DNA of 33,920 nucleotides from Akkermansiaceae bacterium (GTDB lineage: Bacteria; Verrucomicrobiota; Verrucomicrobiia; Verrucomicrobiales; Akkermansiaceae): positions 1 through 33,920 of the forward strand of contig JALOTY010000042.1 in assembly GCA_025457665.1 (NCBI GenBank), in the 5' to 3' direction. The translations under genes and the position numbers were made by a program. The notes beneath the pieces were generated by a model. It did no database searches and was not told where the DNA came from. It saw only the letters and a program-made list of their open reading frames with translations. Shown here piece by piece: positions 16,299-25,119 of this stretch. The first letter of the stretch is position 1. The number at the start of each line of letters is the position of its first letter.

Positions 16299-18308
16299 AT
16301 GCAAGTCCCGAAAACTTTTTGGAAACCAGCCATTGTTTCCTTGGGTTTGATCGCCACCGCCCAGGCTTCCCCGGCCCGGACGATGGACGAAGCCAGTGCG
16401 TCCCATCCGATGGGTCGCATGGCTCGATTGATCAATCCCTCGCTCGTCGATGTCGAAGAACGCATCGATTTCCTCGAAAAGCGCCTCCAGACCTTGGCGG
16501 CCTATTCGCCCAAGCCCAGCCGCCATGCCTACGGGTGGCGTGCAGGTCATCTCGCCGGTGAGGAAACGCCTCCGAATCTCACTCTGGATCTGGGGGACAT
16601 TTATCCGCTGAGCGACCTCTGGGTTCTGCCTTCCTGGCCTCAATTCGGCGAGGATCGGCTCATGTTCCCCCTCCGACTCCAGGTCGAAGTGGCCAATCAA
16701 GCGGACTTCTCGGATGCCACAGTGGTTTACTCCACCAGCAACAAGATCCACGAGGACCAGTCCGGCCATCCCTTGAGGATTCCCGTCCAGAACATCGATG
16801 CCCGCTACGTCCGACTCAAGGTCCTCCTCGGCCACTTCCGCGGGCCGCAAGCCTTGAGCACGATTTCGGAACTCATGGTTTTTTCCGGTGGAGAACCTGT
16901 CTCCCTTTCGGCATCGGTCACCGCCAGTGGATCGATCGACAGTGAGGATCAATGGAATCCCGCCTACGCCATCGACGGCCGCACGCCGCTCGGTTGCTGG
17001 CAGGGTGGCGCATGGACGAAATCGCGCGGGCAGTTGGTCGAACTCCGGGGCGAGGAAAGCTCGGCCCAGTGGCAGTTGGACTGCGGCGAAGTGACCGCCA
17101 TCGATCGCGTGTTGCTCTTTCCCTACGAACTCCCCGAGTTCGGCGGAAGCTGTGCCTTGCCGGGCCGGATGGAAATCGCCATCACCGATGGCCCGGAACC
17201 CGCCGACTCCGATTTCCACCCCTACAAGGGAGGAGAAACCTTTTGCCCCGTGATTCATTCCCCGCGCGGCACCAGCGGCCGCTACGTGACGATTCGCGGG
17301 CTCGATCCCCTGGAAGTCGGTGAACTCCGGGCTCTGCCACTTTCCGAGATCGAAGTCTGGTCGCTCGGCCGCAATCTCGCCCGCGATGGCAAGCTCAGCC
17401 TGAGTGTGGGCGGAAAAGCCATCGATCTCTCGCCTGAAGTTCACGATGGTTACGCCAACGGGTTGAAGATCATTCCCATGGATCACTGGCTGCGCCAGAT
17501 CGATGACCGCCGTCTCATCCAGGCGGAACTCGCCAGTCTTCACCCGCTCCGGGCCGGCATGATTGCGGAAAGCGAACTGAATGCCACCTGGGGTGCCTCG
17601 GTCGCCATCGGCCTCACCTTCCTCATCCCCGTCGCCATCGTCGAACGTCGCCGGCTGGTTTCGCGGAAACAAATCGACACTCTCCGCAAACGCATTGCTT
17701 CGGACCTTCACGACGACATCGGATCGAACCTCGGCTCCATCTCGCTCATCGCCCGTTCCGCCAAGCGTGACCTCGTCCGCCTCCACGGGCCCGATGCCGT
17801 GGCCGAGGACCTCAGCGAGGTGGAAACCATCGCCCGCGAAAGCTCGCTGGCCATGCGTGACATCGTCTGGCTGCTCGAACGCCGCCAGGACAGCATTGGC
17901 GATTTCGTCCAGCGCATGCGCGACACCGCCGCCCGCATGCTTCGCGACATCCGCTACGACATCCACTGCAGTTCGAACCGGACCGCCGCCAAGATGACGC
18001 TCGATGCGAAGCGCCACCTCTTCCTCTTCTACAAGGAAACGCTCCACAACATCGTCAAGCACTCCAAGGCCGATCAGGTGGCCATCCGCATCTACGACCA
18101 TGGCGATTCCCTGGTCATGGAGGTCGAGGACAATGGTATCGGCCTTCCGGTGGATGCCGCCGGCAAGGCGGCCGCGGTGAGAAAGCTCAACGATCGTGCC
18201 GAAGTCCTTTCCGGACGCCTCACCGTGGAATCTCAGCCCGGCCAAGGGACTTCCTTGCGTCTTGAGGTGAAACGGTCCAACCTTGTGGCGAGCAAAGCCG
18301 CCGCATGA
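16299..18308 (+). CDS. Sensor histidine kinase (NarL/HisKA_3 type) with discoidin-like extracytoplasmic domains
   Basis: The 669-residue kinase senses something outside the inner membrane and phosphorylates the regulator encoded next. A signal peptide (KPAIVSLGLIATAQAS) leads into about 400 extracytoplasmic residues that look like two discoidin (F5/8 type C, galactose-binding-like) beta sandwiches. Clues are LTLDLGDIYPLSDLWVLPSW and ARYVRLKVLLGHFRGP in the first, and PAYAIDGRTPLGCW, WQLDCGEVTAIDRVLLFPYE and GRYVTIRGL in the second. One membrane segment follows (about 427-446). The dimerisation/phosphoacceptor helix is RIASDLHDDIGSNLG with His471, and the ATP-binding domain has N-box KETLHNIVKHSK (about 579) and G-box VEDNGIGLP (about 608). 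The stop overlaps the regulator start by 4 bases (ATGA). A GTTAAGAGG/CCCCTTAAC hairpin lies just before the start codon. Ligand unknown; a carbohydrate is a reasonable inference. Confidence 0.9.
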   Translation: MQVPKTFWKPAIVSLGLIATAQASPARTMDEASASHPMGRMARLINPSLVDVEERIDFLEKRLQTLAAYSPKPSRHAYGWRAGHLAGEETPPNLTLDLGDIYPLSDLWVLPSWPQFGEDRLMFPLRLQVEVANQADFSDATVVYSTSNKIHEDQSGHPLRIPVQNIDARYVRLKVLLGHFRGPQALSTISELMVFSGGEPVSLSASVTASGSIDSEDQWNPAYAIDGRTPLGCWQGGAWTKSRGQLVELRGEESSAQWQLDCGEVTAIDRVLLFPYELPEFGGSCALPGRMEIAITDGPEPADSDFHPYKGGETFCPVIHSPRGTSGRYVTIRGLDPLEVGELRALPLSEIEVWSLGRNLARDGKLSLSVGGKAIDLSPEVHDGYANGLKIIPMDHWLRQIDDRRLIQAELASLHPLRAGMIAESELNATWGASVAIGLTFLIPVAIVERRRLVSRKQIDTLRKRIASDLHDDIGSNLGSISLIARSAKRDLVRLHGPDAVAEDLSEVETIARESSLAMRDIVWLLERRQDSIGDFVQRMRDTAARMLRDIRYDIHCSSNRTAAKMTLDAKRHLFLFYKETLHNIVKHSKADQVAIRIYDHGDSLVMEVEDNGIGLPVDAAGKAAAVRKLNDRAEVLSGRLTVESQPGQGTSLRLEVKRSNLVASKAAA

Positions 18309-18964
18309 GCACCACCGAATCCCCGAAACCGACCCGCATCTGGATCCTCGAAGACCATTCCCAGTTCGCCAAGCAGATGGGACGCCTCATCGCTGGCGAG
18401 GAGGACATGGTCTGCGAAAAGGTGTTTTCCCACCCGGACGAGCTTTACGGTGAAATCAATTTCGGCACCCCACGGCCGGATCTCCTCCTGCTTGACCTCG
18501 GTCTCCCGGGGAAAGACGGGCTCCAGGTCCTCTCCGAGGTGAAGGCGAAATTCCCCGAACAGCGCATCGTCATCCTCACCGCCTTCGACGATCGCGAGCG
18601 GGTCTATCGCGCCATTTGCAACGGAGCATCGGGATACATTCTCAAGACCGCCGGGCCGGATGAAATCATCGGCGGCATCCGCGACGTCATGGCCGGAGCC
18701 GCTCCTCTGAGCGGGGCGATCGCCACGATGATCCTCGAGGGCTTCGCCAAACTCGGCCCGGTGGAACAAACCGATCCCCTCACTCCGCGCGAGGAAGAGG
18801 TTCTCCGCGCCATGGCGAAAGGGTTCATCAAAAAGGAAATCGCCGATCAACTTGAGATCTCCCTCCACACGGTGGACATGCACCTCCGCGCCGTTTACCG
18901 GAAACTGCACGTCCGCACCCAGACGGAGGCCGTCTCCAAGGCCATCCGCCAGGGCCTGATCTGA
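18305..18964 (+). CDS. NarL/FixJ-family response regulator
   Basis: This 219-residue DNA-binding regulator is the partner of the discoidin-like kinase and is translationally coupled to it (ATGA overlap). The receiver domain (about 10-130) has the acidic pair in LEDH, phosphoacceptor Asp64 (LLLLDLGLPGKDG), Thr/Ser switch in ILTAF and the conserved Lys in YILKTAG. The LuxR-type helix-turn-helix is at about 150-215: LTPREEEVLRAMAKGFIKKEIADQLEISLHTV, with the recognition helix in VDMHLRAVYRKLHV. The gene ends 9 bp from the convergent DUF255 gene. A natural first target is the 22-bp-phased repeat in front of the kinase. Confidence 0.95.
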   Translation: MSTTESPKPTRIWILEDHSQFAKQMGRLIAGEEDMVCEKVFSHPDELYGEINFGTPRPDLLLLDLGLPGKDGLQVLSEVKAKFPEQRIVILTAFDDRERVYRAICNGASGYILKTAGPDEIIGGIRDVMAGAAPLSGAIATMILEGFAKLGPVEQTDPLTPREEEVLRAMAKGFIKKEIADQLEISLHTVDMHLRAVYRKLHVRTQTEAVSKAIRQGLI

Positions 18965-18973
18965 AGTCAGGCA

Positions 18974-20956
18974 TCACTCCGGCCAGCGGCGACACTGCAT
19001 GCCTTCGCAAAGGGTGATGCCTTCGCCCGCCACGCTTTCAAAAACCGCCCGTGGGTCATAGGTGGCTCTCAGGATCGATGCCTCGGAGCCACTGCCCACG
19101 CTGAACTTCCTGACACCGCGAAGCCGCAGGTCCAGTGCGCCTAACAGCACCGGGGCCTGGAAGCCGTGTTTCTCCATGAGAATCGCCCCTGCCCTGAGCA
19201 GGGCCTCCGCCTTGAGACCGAAATCGGTCCTGCCGGTCAGCCCCTCCAGCTTGAGCAGATTCACCGCGGCAAGATGGTTCGGCGAGGGCTCGGCACCATC
19301 ATAGTCCTCGCGGATGCTCATGATTTCCCGACCGCCCAGTCGTGGCTTCATGACATATCCGAGTCGCTCCGCCGACCAATGCGCCGCATCCATCGCCTCC
19401 TGAAGTTCCACCGCCCAGTCCAGCGCACCATCCATCCCGCAGGCGTGAAGCTCGATCATGCCATCGATCATCCCCGCAAAATCCGCCGGAAATGCCTCGA
19501 TGCCGGAACTGCGCCCACGCCAGGATCGATAAAGCATCCCTTCTGCCCATAGTTCCGTCTTGATGAAATCCGCCGCTGCTGCGGCTGCGGTGATGGCATC
19601 TTCCCGCTCCAACACCCGGCCCGCACGGGCGAGGGCACCGATCATGAGACCGTTCCACGCCGCGATGATCTTATCGTCCCGATGAGGCGCTTGCCGTTTC
19701 GATCTCTCCTCAGCCAAACGCTTCGCAATCTCCTCCAGCCTGGCCTCCGCGCCTTCGCCAAAGACCTCCGCCAACCTCGCCGGGCCCAGGGCCATGAAAA
19801 GGGTGTTGCGACCTTCCAATTCCCCATGCGGATCACTCTCAGGGCGCGAGTTTCCATCGATCTCCACCCCCCACGCCGCGCAGGCGAGAGCGGCATCGGC
19901 CGGATCTAACAGACTTGCGATTTCCTCGGCACGCCACGTCCAGAATGCCCCCTCGCGTTTCACCCCGTCGGTATCGACGCTATCCGCATCCTCCGCCGCG
20001 TGAAATGCCCCGCCGGGGTCACGCAAGTCGCCGAGAACGTAATCGACGATGCGCCCGGCGACTTTCGCATGCTTTGGTTCTCCGCTGATCTGCAGGAGAT
20101 CGAGGTAGAGATGAAGGATCTGCGCCTGATCATAGAGCATTTTTTCGTAGTGCGGCACATGCCAAAAACGGTCCACAGAGTAGCGGTGAAATCCTCCGCC
20201 GACCTGATCCTGCAAGCCACCTGCAGCCATGAGATCGGCCGTCCTCACCACCATTTGCAGGGCGCTTTCGGCGTCATCGCTGCCTGGGCCGAATCGATCC
20301 GCAAGCTGCAAGAGCAGGCGTGGCACGACCGGACGCGGAAACTTCGGCGCCCGTCCCCAGCCGCCCCACTCGGGGTCGAACATCGATTCGCACGTATCCA
20401 GAAAATCGCCGAAGACCTTCGCCTCCGGCAGGCCTCGAACTACGGCATCTGCCGTACTTTCCTTCCGCAGGTGCTCCGCCACCCGCGCCGCGGCCTCCTG
20501 CATCCGCTTGCGATCCTCGCGCCAGAGTCGACCGAGTTCCCGGCACAGTCGCGGGAAACCGGGCCTGCCATGACGGTCTTCCGGCGGAAAATAGGTGCCG
20601 CCCACCACCGGCTCGCCCGCCGGAGTCAGCCAGACACTCATCGGCCATCCACCCTGCCCGGTGGTCGCCTGCACAAAGGCCATGTAAGCCGCGTCCACAT
20701 CCGGCCTTTCCTCGCGATCGACCTTCACGCAGACGAATGCTTCGTTCATCAGGGCCGCGATCGAGGCATTTTCGAAGCACTCATGCTCCATCACATGGCA
20801 CCAATGGCAGGTGGAATAGCCGATGGAAAGGAACACCAGAACATCCCTCCTGGCAGCTTCCTCGAAGGCTGCCTCACCCCATGGCACCCAGTCCACGGGA
20901 TTGTCCTTGTGCTGGAGGAGATAGGGCGATGTTTCCGCGGCCAATGCGTTCGGCAT
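18974..20956 (-). CDS. DUF255 thioredoxin-fold protein (YyaL/SPATA20-like)
   Basis: This 660-residue protein joins an N-terminal thioredoxin-like DUF255 domain to a (alpha/alpha)6-barrel resembling AGE/glycosidase folds. The opening [21 protein letters not shown] and the motif [20 protein letters not shown] with Cys50 and Cys53 (CxxC) are diagnostic, as are [16 protein letters not shown] and [14 protein letters not shown]. The length matches the family (about 600-750). Function in bacteria is not established; a redox or chaperone role coupled to a sugar-binding barrel is often suggested. It lies 61 bp behind the first PilT-type gene on the same strand, perhaps at the end of that operon. It contains two copies of the CTGTTAG motif. 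Confidence 0.95.
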   Translation of the reverse strand: MPNALAAETSPYLLQHKDNPVDWVPWGEAAFEEAARRDVLVFLSIGYSTCHWCHVMEHECFENASIAALMNEAFVCVKVDREERPDVDAAYMAFVQATTGQGGWPMSVWLTPAGEPVVGGTYFPPEDRHGRPGFPRLCRELGRLWREDRKRMQEAAARVAEHLRKESTADAVVRGLPEAKVFGDFLDTCESMFDPEWGGWGRAPKFPRPVVPRLLLQLADRFGPGSDDAESALQMVVRTADLMAAGGLQDQVGGGFHRYSVDRFWHVPHYEKMLYDQAQILHLYLDLLQISGEPKHAKVAGRIVDYVLGDLRDPGGAFHAAEDADSVDTDGVKREGAFWTWRAEEIASLLDPADAALACAAWGVEIDGNSRPESDPHGELEGRNTLFMALGPARLAEVFGEGAEARLEEIAKRLAEERSKRQAPHRDDKIIAAWNGLMIGALARAGRVLEREDAITAAAAAADFIKTELWAEGMLYRSWRGRSSGIEAFPADFAGMIDGMIELHACGMDGALDWAVELQEAMDAAHWSAERLGYVMKPRLGGREIMSIREDYDGAEPSPNHLAAVNLLKLEGLTGRTDFGLKAEALLRAGAILMEKHGFQAPVLLGALDLRLRGVRKFSVGSGSEASILRATYDPRAVFESVAGEGITLCEGMQCRRWPE

Positions 20957-21017
20957 GCCGCGATCCTAGGCTTGGAAGCCGGAAACGCCATGGCAATTCC
21001 GCCTGCCTCGGCCCGGC

Positions 21018-22076
21018 TCAGATTCCATCGAAATTCTTCCGCTCCCGCGCGTGAAGCAGCGCCTCATCCCGCGAAATCAGTCCGGCTTGCAGCAGACCCA
21101 TGATCGATTGATCGATCGTCCGGTTTCCATCCTTGTAGCCGATCTCCATGAGACCCACGATCTGTTCGAACTTCCGCTCGCGGATGCAGGCCCGCATGCC
21201 GTGATTCGAGCGCAGGACCTCGGAGGCCAGCACCCGGCCGCGACCGTCCGCACGCGGGATGAGTCTCTGGGAAACGATGCCCTCCAGCACTCCGGCAAGC
21301 TGCGTGATGATCTGCGCCTGCTGGTCGGCGGGAAAGACATCCACAATCCGGTCCACCGATTGCGGCGCATCCATCGTGTGCAGTGTCGCCAGCACCAGGT
21401 GACCGGTTTCAGCGGCTGTTAGAGCGATCTTGATCGTTTCCAGGTCGCGGAGTTCGGAGACCACGATGACATCCGGATCCTGCCGCAAGGCCTGCCGCAG
21501 GGCGATGGCGAAGCCCTTGGTGTCGTGACCGATCTCGCGCTGCTTGATGAGGCAGGATCGATGGCTGAAAACAAACTCCACCGGATCCTCCACCGTCACG
21601 ATCACTCCCGACCGTGTTTCGGCGATGCGCCGGATCATGGCTGCCAGGGTGGTCGTTTTGCCGGAGCCGGTGATACCGGTCACCAGAACCAGCCCGCGGC
21701 GCAATTGGCACAACTCCGCCACCACCGAATGATGGCCCAAATGATCCAGCTCCGGGATTTCCTCGGGGATGAATCGAAACGCGGCTTCATGACTGCCCCT
21801 CACCTGGTGGACATTGCCGCGGAAGCGACCCACACCTTCCAACTCCAGCGCGTAGTCAAGTTCCAGATCACTCTCCAACCTCGTCCGTTGCGCCTCGGTC
21901 AGCGATTGATCGATGAGCCCGCTGACGGTCGGCGGATCTAACAGAAAGTCTTCCAGCGGCACGAGACTTCCAGAAACCCTTGCCGCCGGGGGTGCCCAGG
22001 CGGAAAGGTGCAGGTCGGACCCGCCCATTTCGACGGTCATTCGGAGATATTCGGTGATTTCCCGGGCTTGGCTCAT
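21018..22076 (-). CDS. pilT: PilT-type twitching motility ATPase (copy 1)
   Basis: PilT-family hexamers power retraction of type IV pili at the inner face of the membrane. The 352-residue protein starts at MSQAREITEYL; an upstream in-frame extension lies inside the preceding gene and is ignored. N-terminal PAS-like domain: GGSDLHLS and RFRGNVHQVRGSHEAAFRFIP. ATPase domain: Walker A GITGSGKTTT (Lys140), Asp box VTVEDPVEFVF, Walker B VIVVSELRD (Glu208; usually GEMRD, so Gly is replaced by Ser), His box GHLVLATLHTMDA. The C-terminal MRACIRERKFEQI corresponds to the AIRNLIRE motif that PilT needs for retraction. It sits 19 bp behind a second copy of equal length, a PilT/PilU-like pair. Confidence 0.93.
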   Translation of the reverse strand: MSQAREITEYLRMTVEMGGSDLHLSAWAPPAARVSGSLVPLEDFLLDPPTVSGLIDQSLTEAQRTRLESDLELDYALELEGVGRFRGNVHQVRGSHEAAFRFIPEEIPELDHLGHHSVVAELCQLRRGLVLVTGITGSGKTTTLAAMIRRIAETRSGVIVTVEDPVEFVFSHRSCLIKQREIGHDTKGFAIALRQALRQDPDVIVVSELRDLETIKIALTAAETGHLVLATLHTMDAPQSVDRIVDVFPADQQAQIITQLAGVLEGIVSQRLIPRADGRGRVLASEVLRSNHGMRACIRERKFEQIVGLMEIGYKDGNRTIDQSIMGLLQAGLISRDEALLHARERKNFDGI

Positions 22077-22095
22077 GGGGATGATGAATGAAGTT

Positions 22096-23154
22096 TCAGG
22101 AGATGCCACGGAGGGCGCGTTCGAAGTCCTGCGGTCTGTCACAAGCGGCGCGGGCGGTATCGATATCGATGATGTTCTGTTTCGTGGCGGCCACGAGGTA
22201 GCGAAGGAAGGGGCAGGACTTGCTGCCGTCGGACTTGTCGAGGTGATCGCGGATTTCGCTGTAGGCACCCTCGGAAATCAGCTTCCGGGTCACTGCGGCG
22301 TTTTCGAAATACTCAAGGATCGCGACCAGTCCGCCATCGAGTCTCGGCAGCAGTTGCTGGGCGAGGACGCCGACCAGTTGCCTGGCCAGCAGGTGGGTTG
22401 TGCCGGTGATTTCCTGGCTGATCATGCGGGACAAACGTTCCATCGCCACGGGCACACCCGCCACGCCGGAACCATGCAGGGTGGAGATGACCAGGTGACC
22501 GGTTTCCGCCGCCCGCAAAGCCGCAAGGGCGGAGTCGGCATCGCGGATTTCACCGAAGAAGATGACGTCCGGATTCTGCCGCAAGGCCTGGCGCAGGGCA
22601 GTATCAAAGTCGCCCGTGTCGCGGCTCACCTCGCGTTGGGAGAAAAAGGATTTTTTGTTCGAATAGAGGTATTCGATCGGGTCCTCGATGGTGACGATGT
22701 GGCGGGATTGATGGGTATTGATCCATTCCAGGCAGGCCGCGACCGAGGTCGATTTCCCAGACCCCGTCGGTCCGCAAACGAGGATGAGTCCCGATCGTTT
22801 GGTCAACCATGAGGAAAGCAGATCCCCGGGCAGCCCCAGTTCATCGAAGCTGGGAATGTCACTTTTGATCGGGCGGAGGACCAGCCCCAACCGCCCCAAG
22901 GTGCGGTAGGCATTGAGCCGGAGTCGGCCCAGCCCGGGGACGACGAAACTGGCATCGGCATCCAGCGTGGTCTTGGGATCGATCCCGCATTGCGTCCAGA
23001 TTTCCGCGATGGTCCCGCGCTCGAGAATCCCGCCGAAAGCACCGATAACGTCGCCATCCTTGCGGACGCGCGGGCTTTCCCCTTCGACCAAAAAGACGTC
23101 GCTCGCCCCGCCGGTGAAGGCTGTTCTGAGCAGTTCCAAGATTTCTGCGTTCAT
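22096..23154 (-). CDS. PilT/PilU-type ATPase (copy 2)
   Basis: This second retraction-type ATPase has the same length (352 residues) but clearly different sequence. The start MNAEILELLRTAF is chosen because the ASDVFLVEG motif follows at the family's usual distance; the frame stays open 54 codons upstream without similarity. Landmarks: Walker A GPTGSGKSTS (Lys134), Asp box VTIEDPIEYLY, Walker B VIFFGEIRD (Glu202), His box GHLVISTLHGSGV. The AIRNLIRE position reads VTRKLISEGAYSEI, less conserved than in copy 1, which suggests a PilU-like accessory motor. First gene of a minus-strand run with copy 1 and the DUF255 gene. A CTAACAG motif lies 14 bp upstream of the start, at 23168. Confidence 0.9.
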   Translation of the reverse strand: MNAEILELLRTAFTGGASDVFLVEGESPRVRKDGDVIGAFGGILERGTIAEIWTQCGIDPKTTLDADASFVVPGLGRLRLNAYRTLGRLGLVLRPIKSDIPSFDELGLPGDLLSSWLTKRSGLILVCGPTGSGKSTSVAACLEWINTHQSRHIVTIEDPIEYLYSNKKSFFSQREVSRDTGDFDTALRQALRQNPDVIFFGEIRDADSALAALRAAETGHLVISTLHGSGVAGVPVAMERLSRMISQEITGTTHLLARQLVGVLAQQLLPRLDGGLVAILEYFENAAVTRKLISEGAYSEIRDHLDKSDGSKSCPFLRYLVAATKQNIIDIDTARAACDRPQDFERALRGIS

Positions 23155-23340
23155 CGATGACTTTTCACTAACAGTTCCGTCCGCCACGCAAAGCCGGAAT
23201 GCTGGACCCGGGTTGCTTTTGCACAACCCCGGGGACGCCCTGAAGTTTCCGCTTCGTGGAAATACGGTGGTTCCAGCGGCCTTGGATCCACCTTTGGCAT
23301 TGCCCCTGGGGGCCATCCGCGCTTACAGGTGAATGACAAG

Positions 23341-25062
23341 ATGGCAGCAGGAAAACCCAATAGGCCACCGGATTCTGGATTCGGCCTTTCGCGATTTGGA
23401 TCGGGGCTCGTCGCGGTTTTGCTGTCCGTGCCCGCTTCCCTGCTTTCCGCCACGACTGCCGGGCCGGTCTTCACGCCGCTTGCCGACCTCAATGGCGGAA
23501 CGAATTTCAGCACGGTCAATCGGGTTTCGTCGAACGGTCTGTGGGCGATGGGCACCAGCAATTCGACCAGCGGCCAGGAGGCGGTTCGCTGGTCCCTTCC
23601 CGCCGGGACTGCCTTGGGAATCGGGGATATTTCTAACAGCCCGTTTTCCTCGGCAGGTGCGGATGTGACCAACAACGGTTTGATCGCGACCGGTCGTGGC
23701 ACGCCGGGGACAGGTCAGGTCCGAATCATGCGTTGGATCTCGACTCTCACTCCCTCAGTTTACAATCTCAGTACCCTCCCATCCACCGGTTTCGCCTTCT
23801 CGGATTCCCGGGCGATTTCCAATGATGGCCAGCGCGTCGTCGGCCAAAGCTCGTCCACTTCGGGGTTCCGGGCTTATCTATGGACGGCGGCCACGCCGAC
23901 CTCTGCCGGCGGGACATTCACGAATCTCGGGGTCATCGCCCTGACTCCATCGCCCGCCGGGAGCATCAACAGCTTTTTCTCCGAGGCGAACGACATCTCC
24001 GGCGATGGCCTGAACATCGTCGGCACCAGTTCCTATCTCAGCCAGAACCCGGTGACCGATCCGAATCCCAATGACAACTACACTCCGCCACCGACCTTTG
24101 TGAGCAGTGGCAGCGTCGGTTTCATCCGGCAGACGACGTCCTTGGTTCAACTCGCCGACCTCACCGGCGGTGCCCTGAATGCCGGGGCCTTGGCCATTTC
24201 CGACAACAAAACCCGCGTCGCCGGATTCGGCACCTCGGCCAATGGGATCGAAGGGGTGATCTGGAGCATTGGCAGCCCGATCACTGTGGCCAGCGTGGGC
24301 GACCTTGCCGGAGGTGCTACGGACTGTCGTCTCATGGGATTGAACAACGATGGCACCCGTGCCGTGGGTCGTGGGACCGATGCCTCCGGGAATGCGGCAG
24401 TGATCTGGAATAGCCAGTTCGGACTGCGCAACCTCAAGACCGTCCTCGAAGATCTCGAAATCAACGTCGCTGGCTGGACCCTCACGGAAGCCACCAGCAT
24501 TTCTGCCGATGGCCTGGTGATCGCGGGCAACGGCACGAATCCCTCCGGCATCGAACAAGCCTGGGTGATCACGAACGCCGATGCGCTCTTCCTTCCTCCC
24601 GTGCCACCCGTTCCGGAGCCGGAGATCGTGGCTGGCAGCATCCTCAGTTTCCCGATTTCACCGGACCGGATCTATCAGGTGCGTTATTCCGACAATGGTG
24701 GTCCCTGGACGAATCTTGGCGATCCGCTCGACACCGCAAACTTCGCGAACGCCTCGACATTCGGCGTCCACGATCCGCAAGCCCCCGTGGCAAATCGCAG
24801 CTATCAGGTGGCTCTGGTTTCCGCCCCTGTGGGTGAAACCCCTCCCGGCATCACGGTGCTCAACGGCATGCTGCTGACCTTCAAGGCGAAAAGGAATTTT
24901 GTCTATCAGCTCGATACCAGCGCGAGCCTCGCAAGCTGGAACAACAATGTAGCGAGTATCAATACCTCCGGTGACAGCGGTGAAACGACGCGCAGCTTCA
25001 TCGTCGTCAGCGGCCCGGGTGAAACGGTCAAATTCGCCCGGGTGAGGTCGCTGAATCCTTGA
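23341..25062 (+). CDS. Exported HAF-repeat protein, seven repeats
   Basis: This 573-residue exported protein carries seven repeats of the HAF type, each ending in a pattern like IS-DG-xxVxG-xxxxxSG-xxAxxW. The cores are VSSNGLWAMG, VTNNGLIATG, ISNDGQRVVG, ISGDGLNIVG, ISDNKTRVAG, LNNDGTRAVG and ISADGLVIAG, over about residues 59-415. Seven such units would suit a beta-propeller. The C-terminal 150 residues hold two similar beta-rich units (SFPISPDRIYQVRYSDN and TFKAKRNFVYQLDTSAS). The ATG at 23341 is preferred over a GTG at 23329, because AGGTG lies 9 bases before it as a Shine-Dalgarno; the signal peptide runs to about residue 41 after a basic lead. Function unknown; surface adhesion or matrix is inference. 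Contains one CTAACAG motif. Confidence 0.82.
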   Translation: MAAGKPNRPPDSGFGLSRFGSGLVAVLLSVPASLLSATTAGPVFTPLADLNGGTNFSTVNRVSSNGLWAMGTSNSTSGQEAVRWSLPAGTALGIGDISNSPFSSAGADVTNNGLIATGRGTPGTGQVRIMRWISTLTPSVYNLSTLPSTGFAFSDSRAISNDGQRVVGQSSSTSGFRAYLWTAATPTSAGGTFTNLGVIALTPSPAGSINSFFSEANDISGDGLNIVGTSSYLSQNPVTDPNPNDNYTPPPTFVSSGSVGFIRQTTSLVQLADLTGGALNAGALAISDNKTRVAGFGTSANGIEGVIWSIGSPITVASVGDLAGGATDCRLMGLNNDGTRAVGRGTDASGNAAVIWNSQFGLRNLKTVLEDLEINVAGWTLTEATSISADGLVIAGNGTNPSGIEQAWVITNADALFLPPVPPVPEPEIVAGSILSFPISPDRIYQVRYSDNGGPWTNLGDPLDTANFANASTFGVHDPQAPVANRSYQVALVSAPVGETPPGITVLNGMLLTFKAKRNFVYQLDTSASLASWNNNVASINTSGDSGETTRSFIVVSGPGETVKFARVRSLNP

Positions 25063-25119
25063 TGCGTTTTTCAGGGATCGATTCACTCAACGCAGCGTTG
25101 TCCTCATCGCTTTTCCTGC

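Noticed and set aside
16215..18245. Open frame of 676 codons on the minus strand
   Set aside because: Antisense to the histidine kinase; no recognisable domain, whereas the plus-strand frame has complete kinase motifs.
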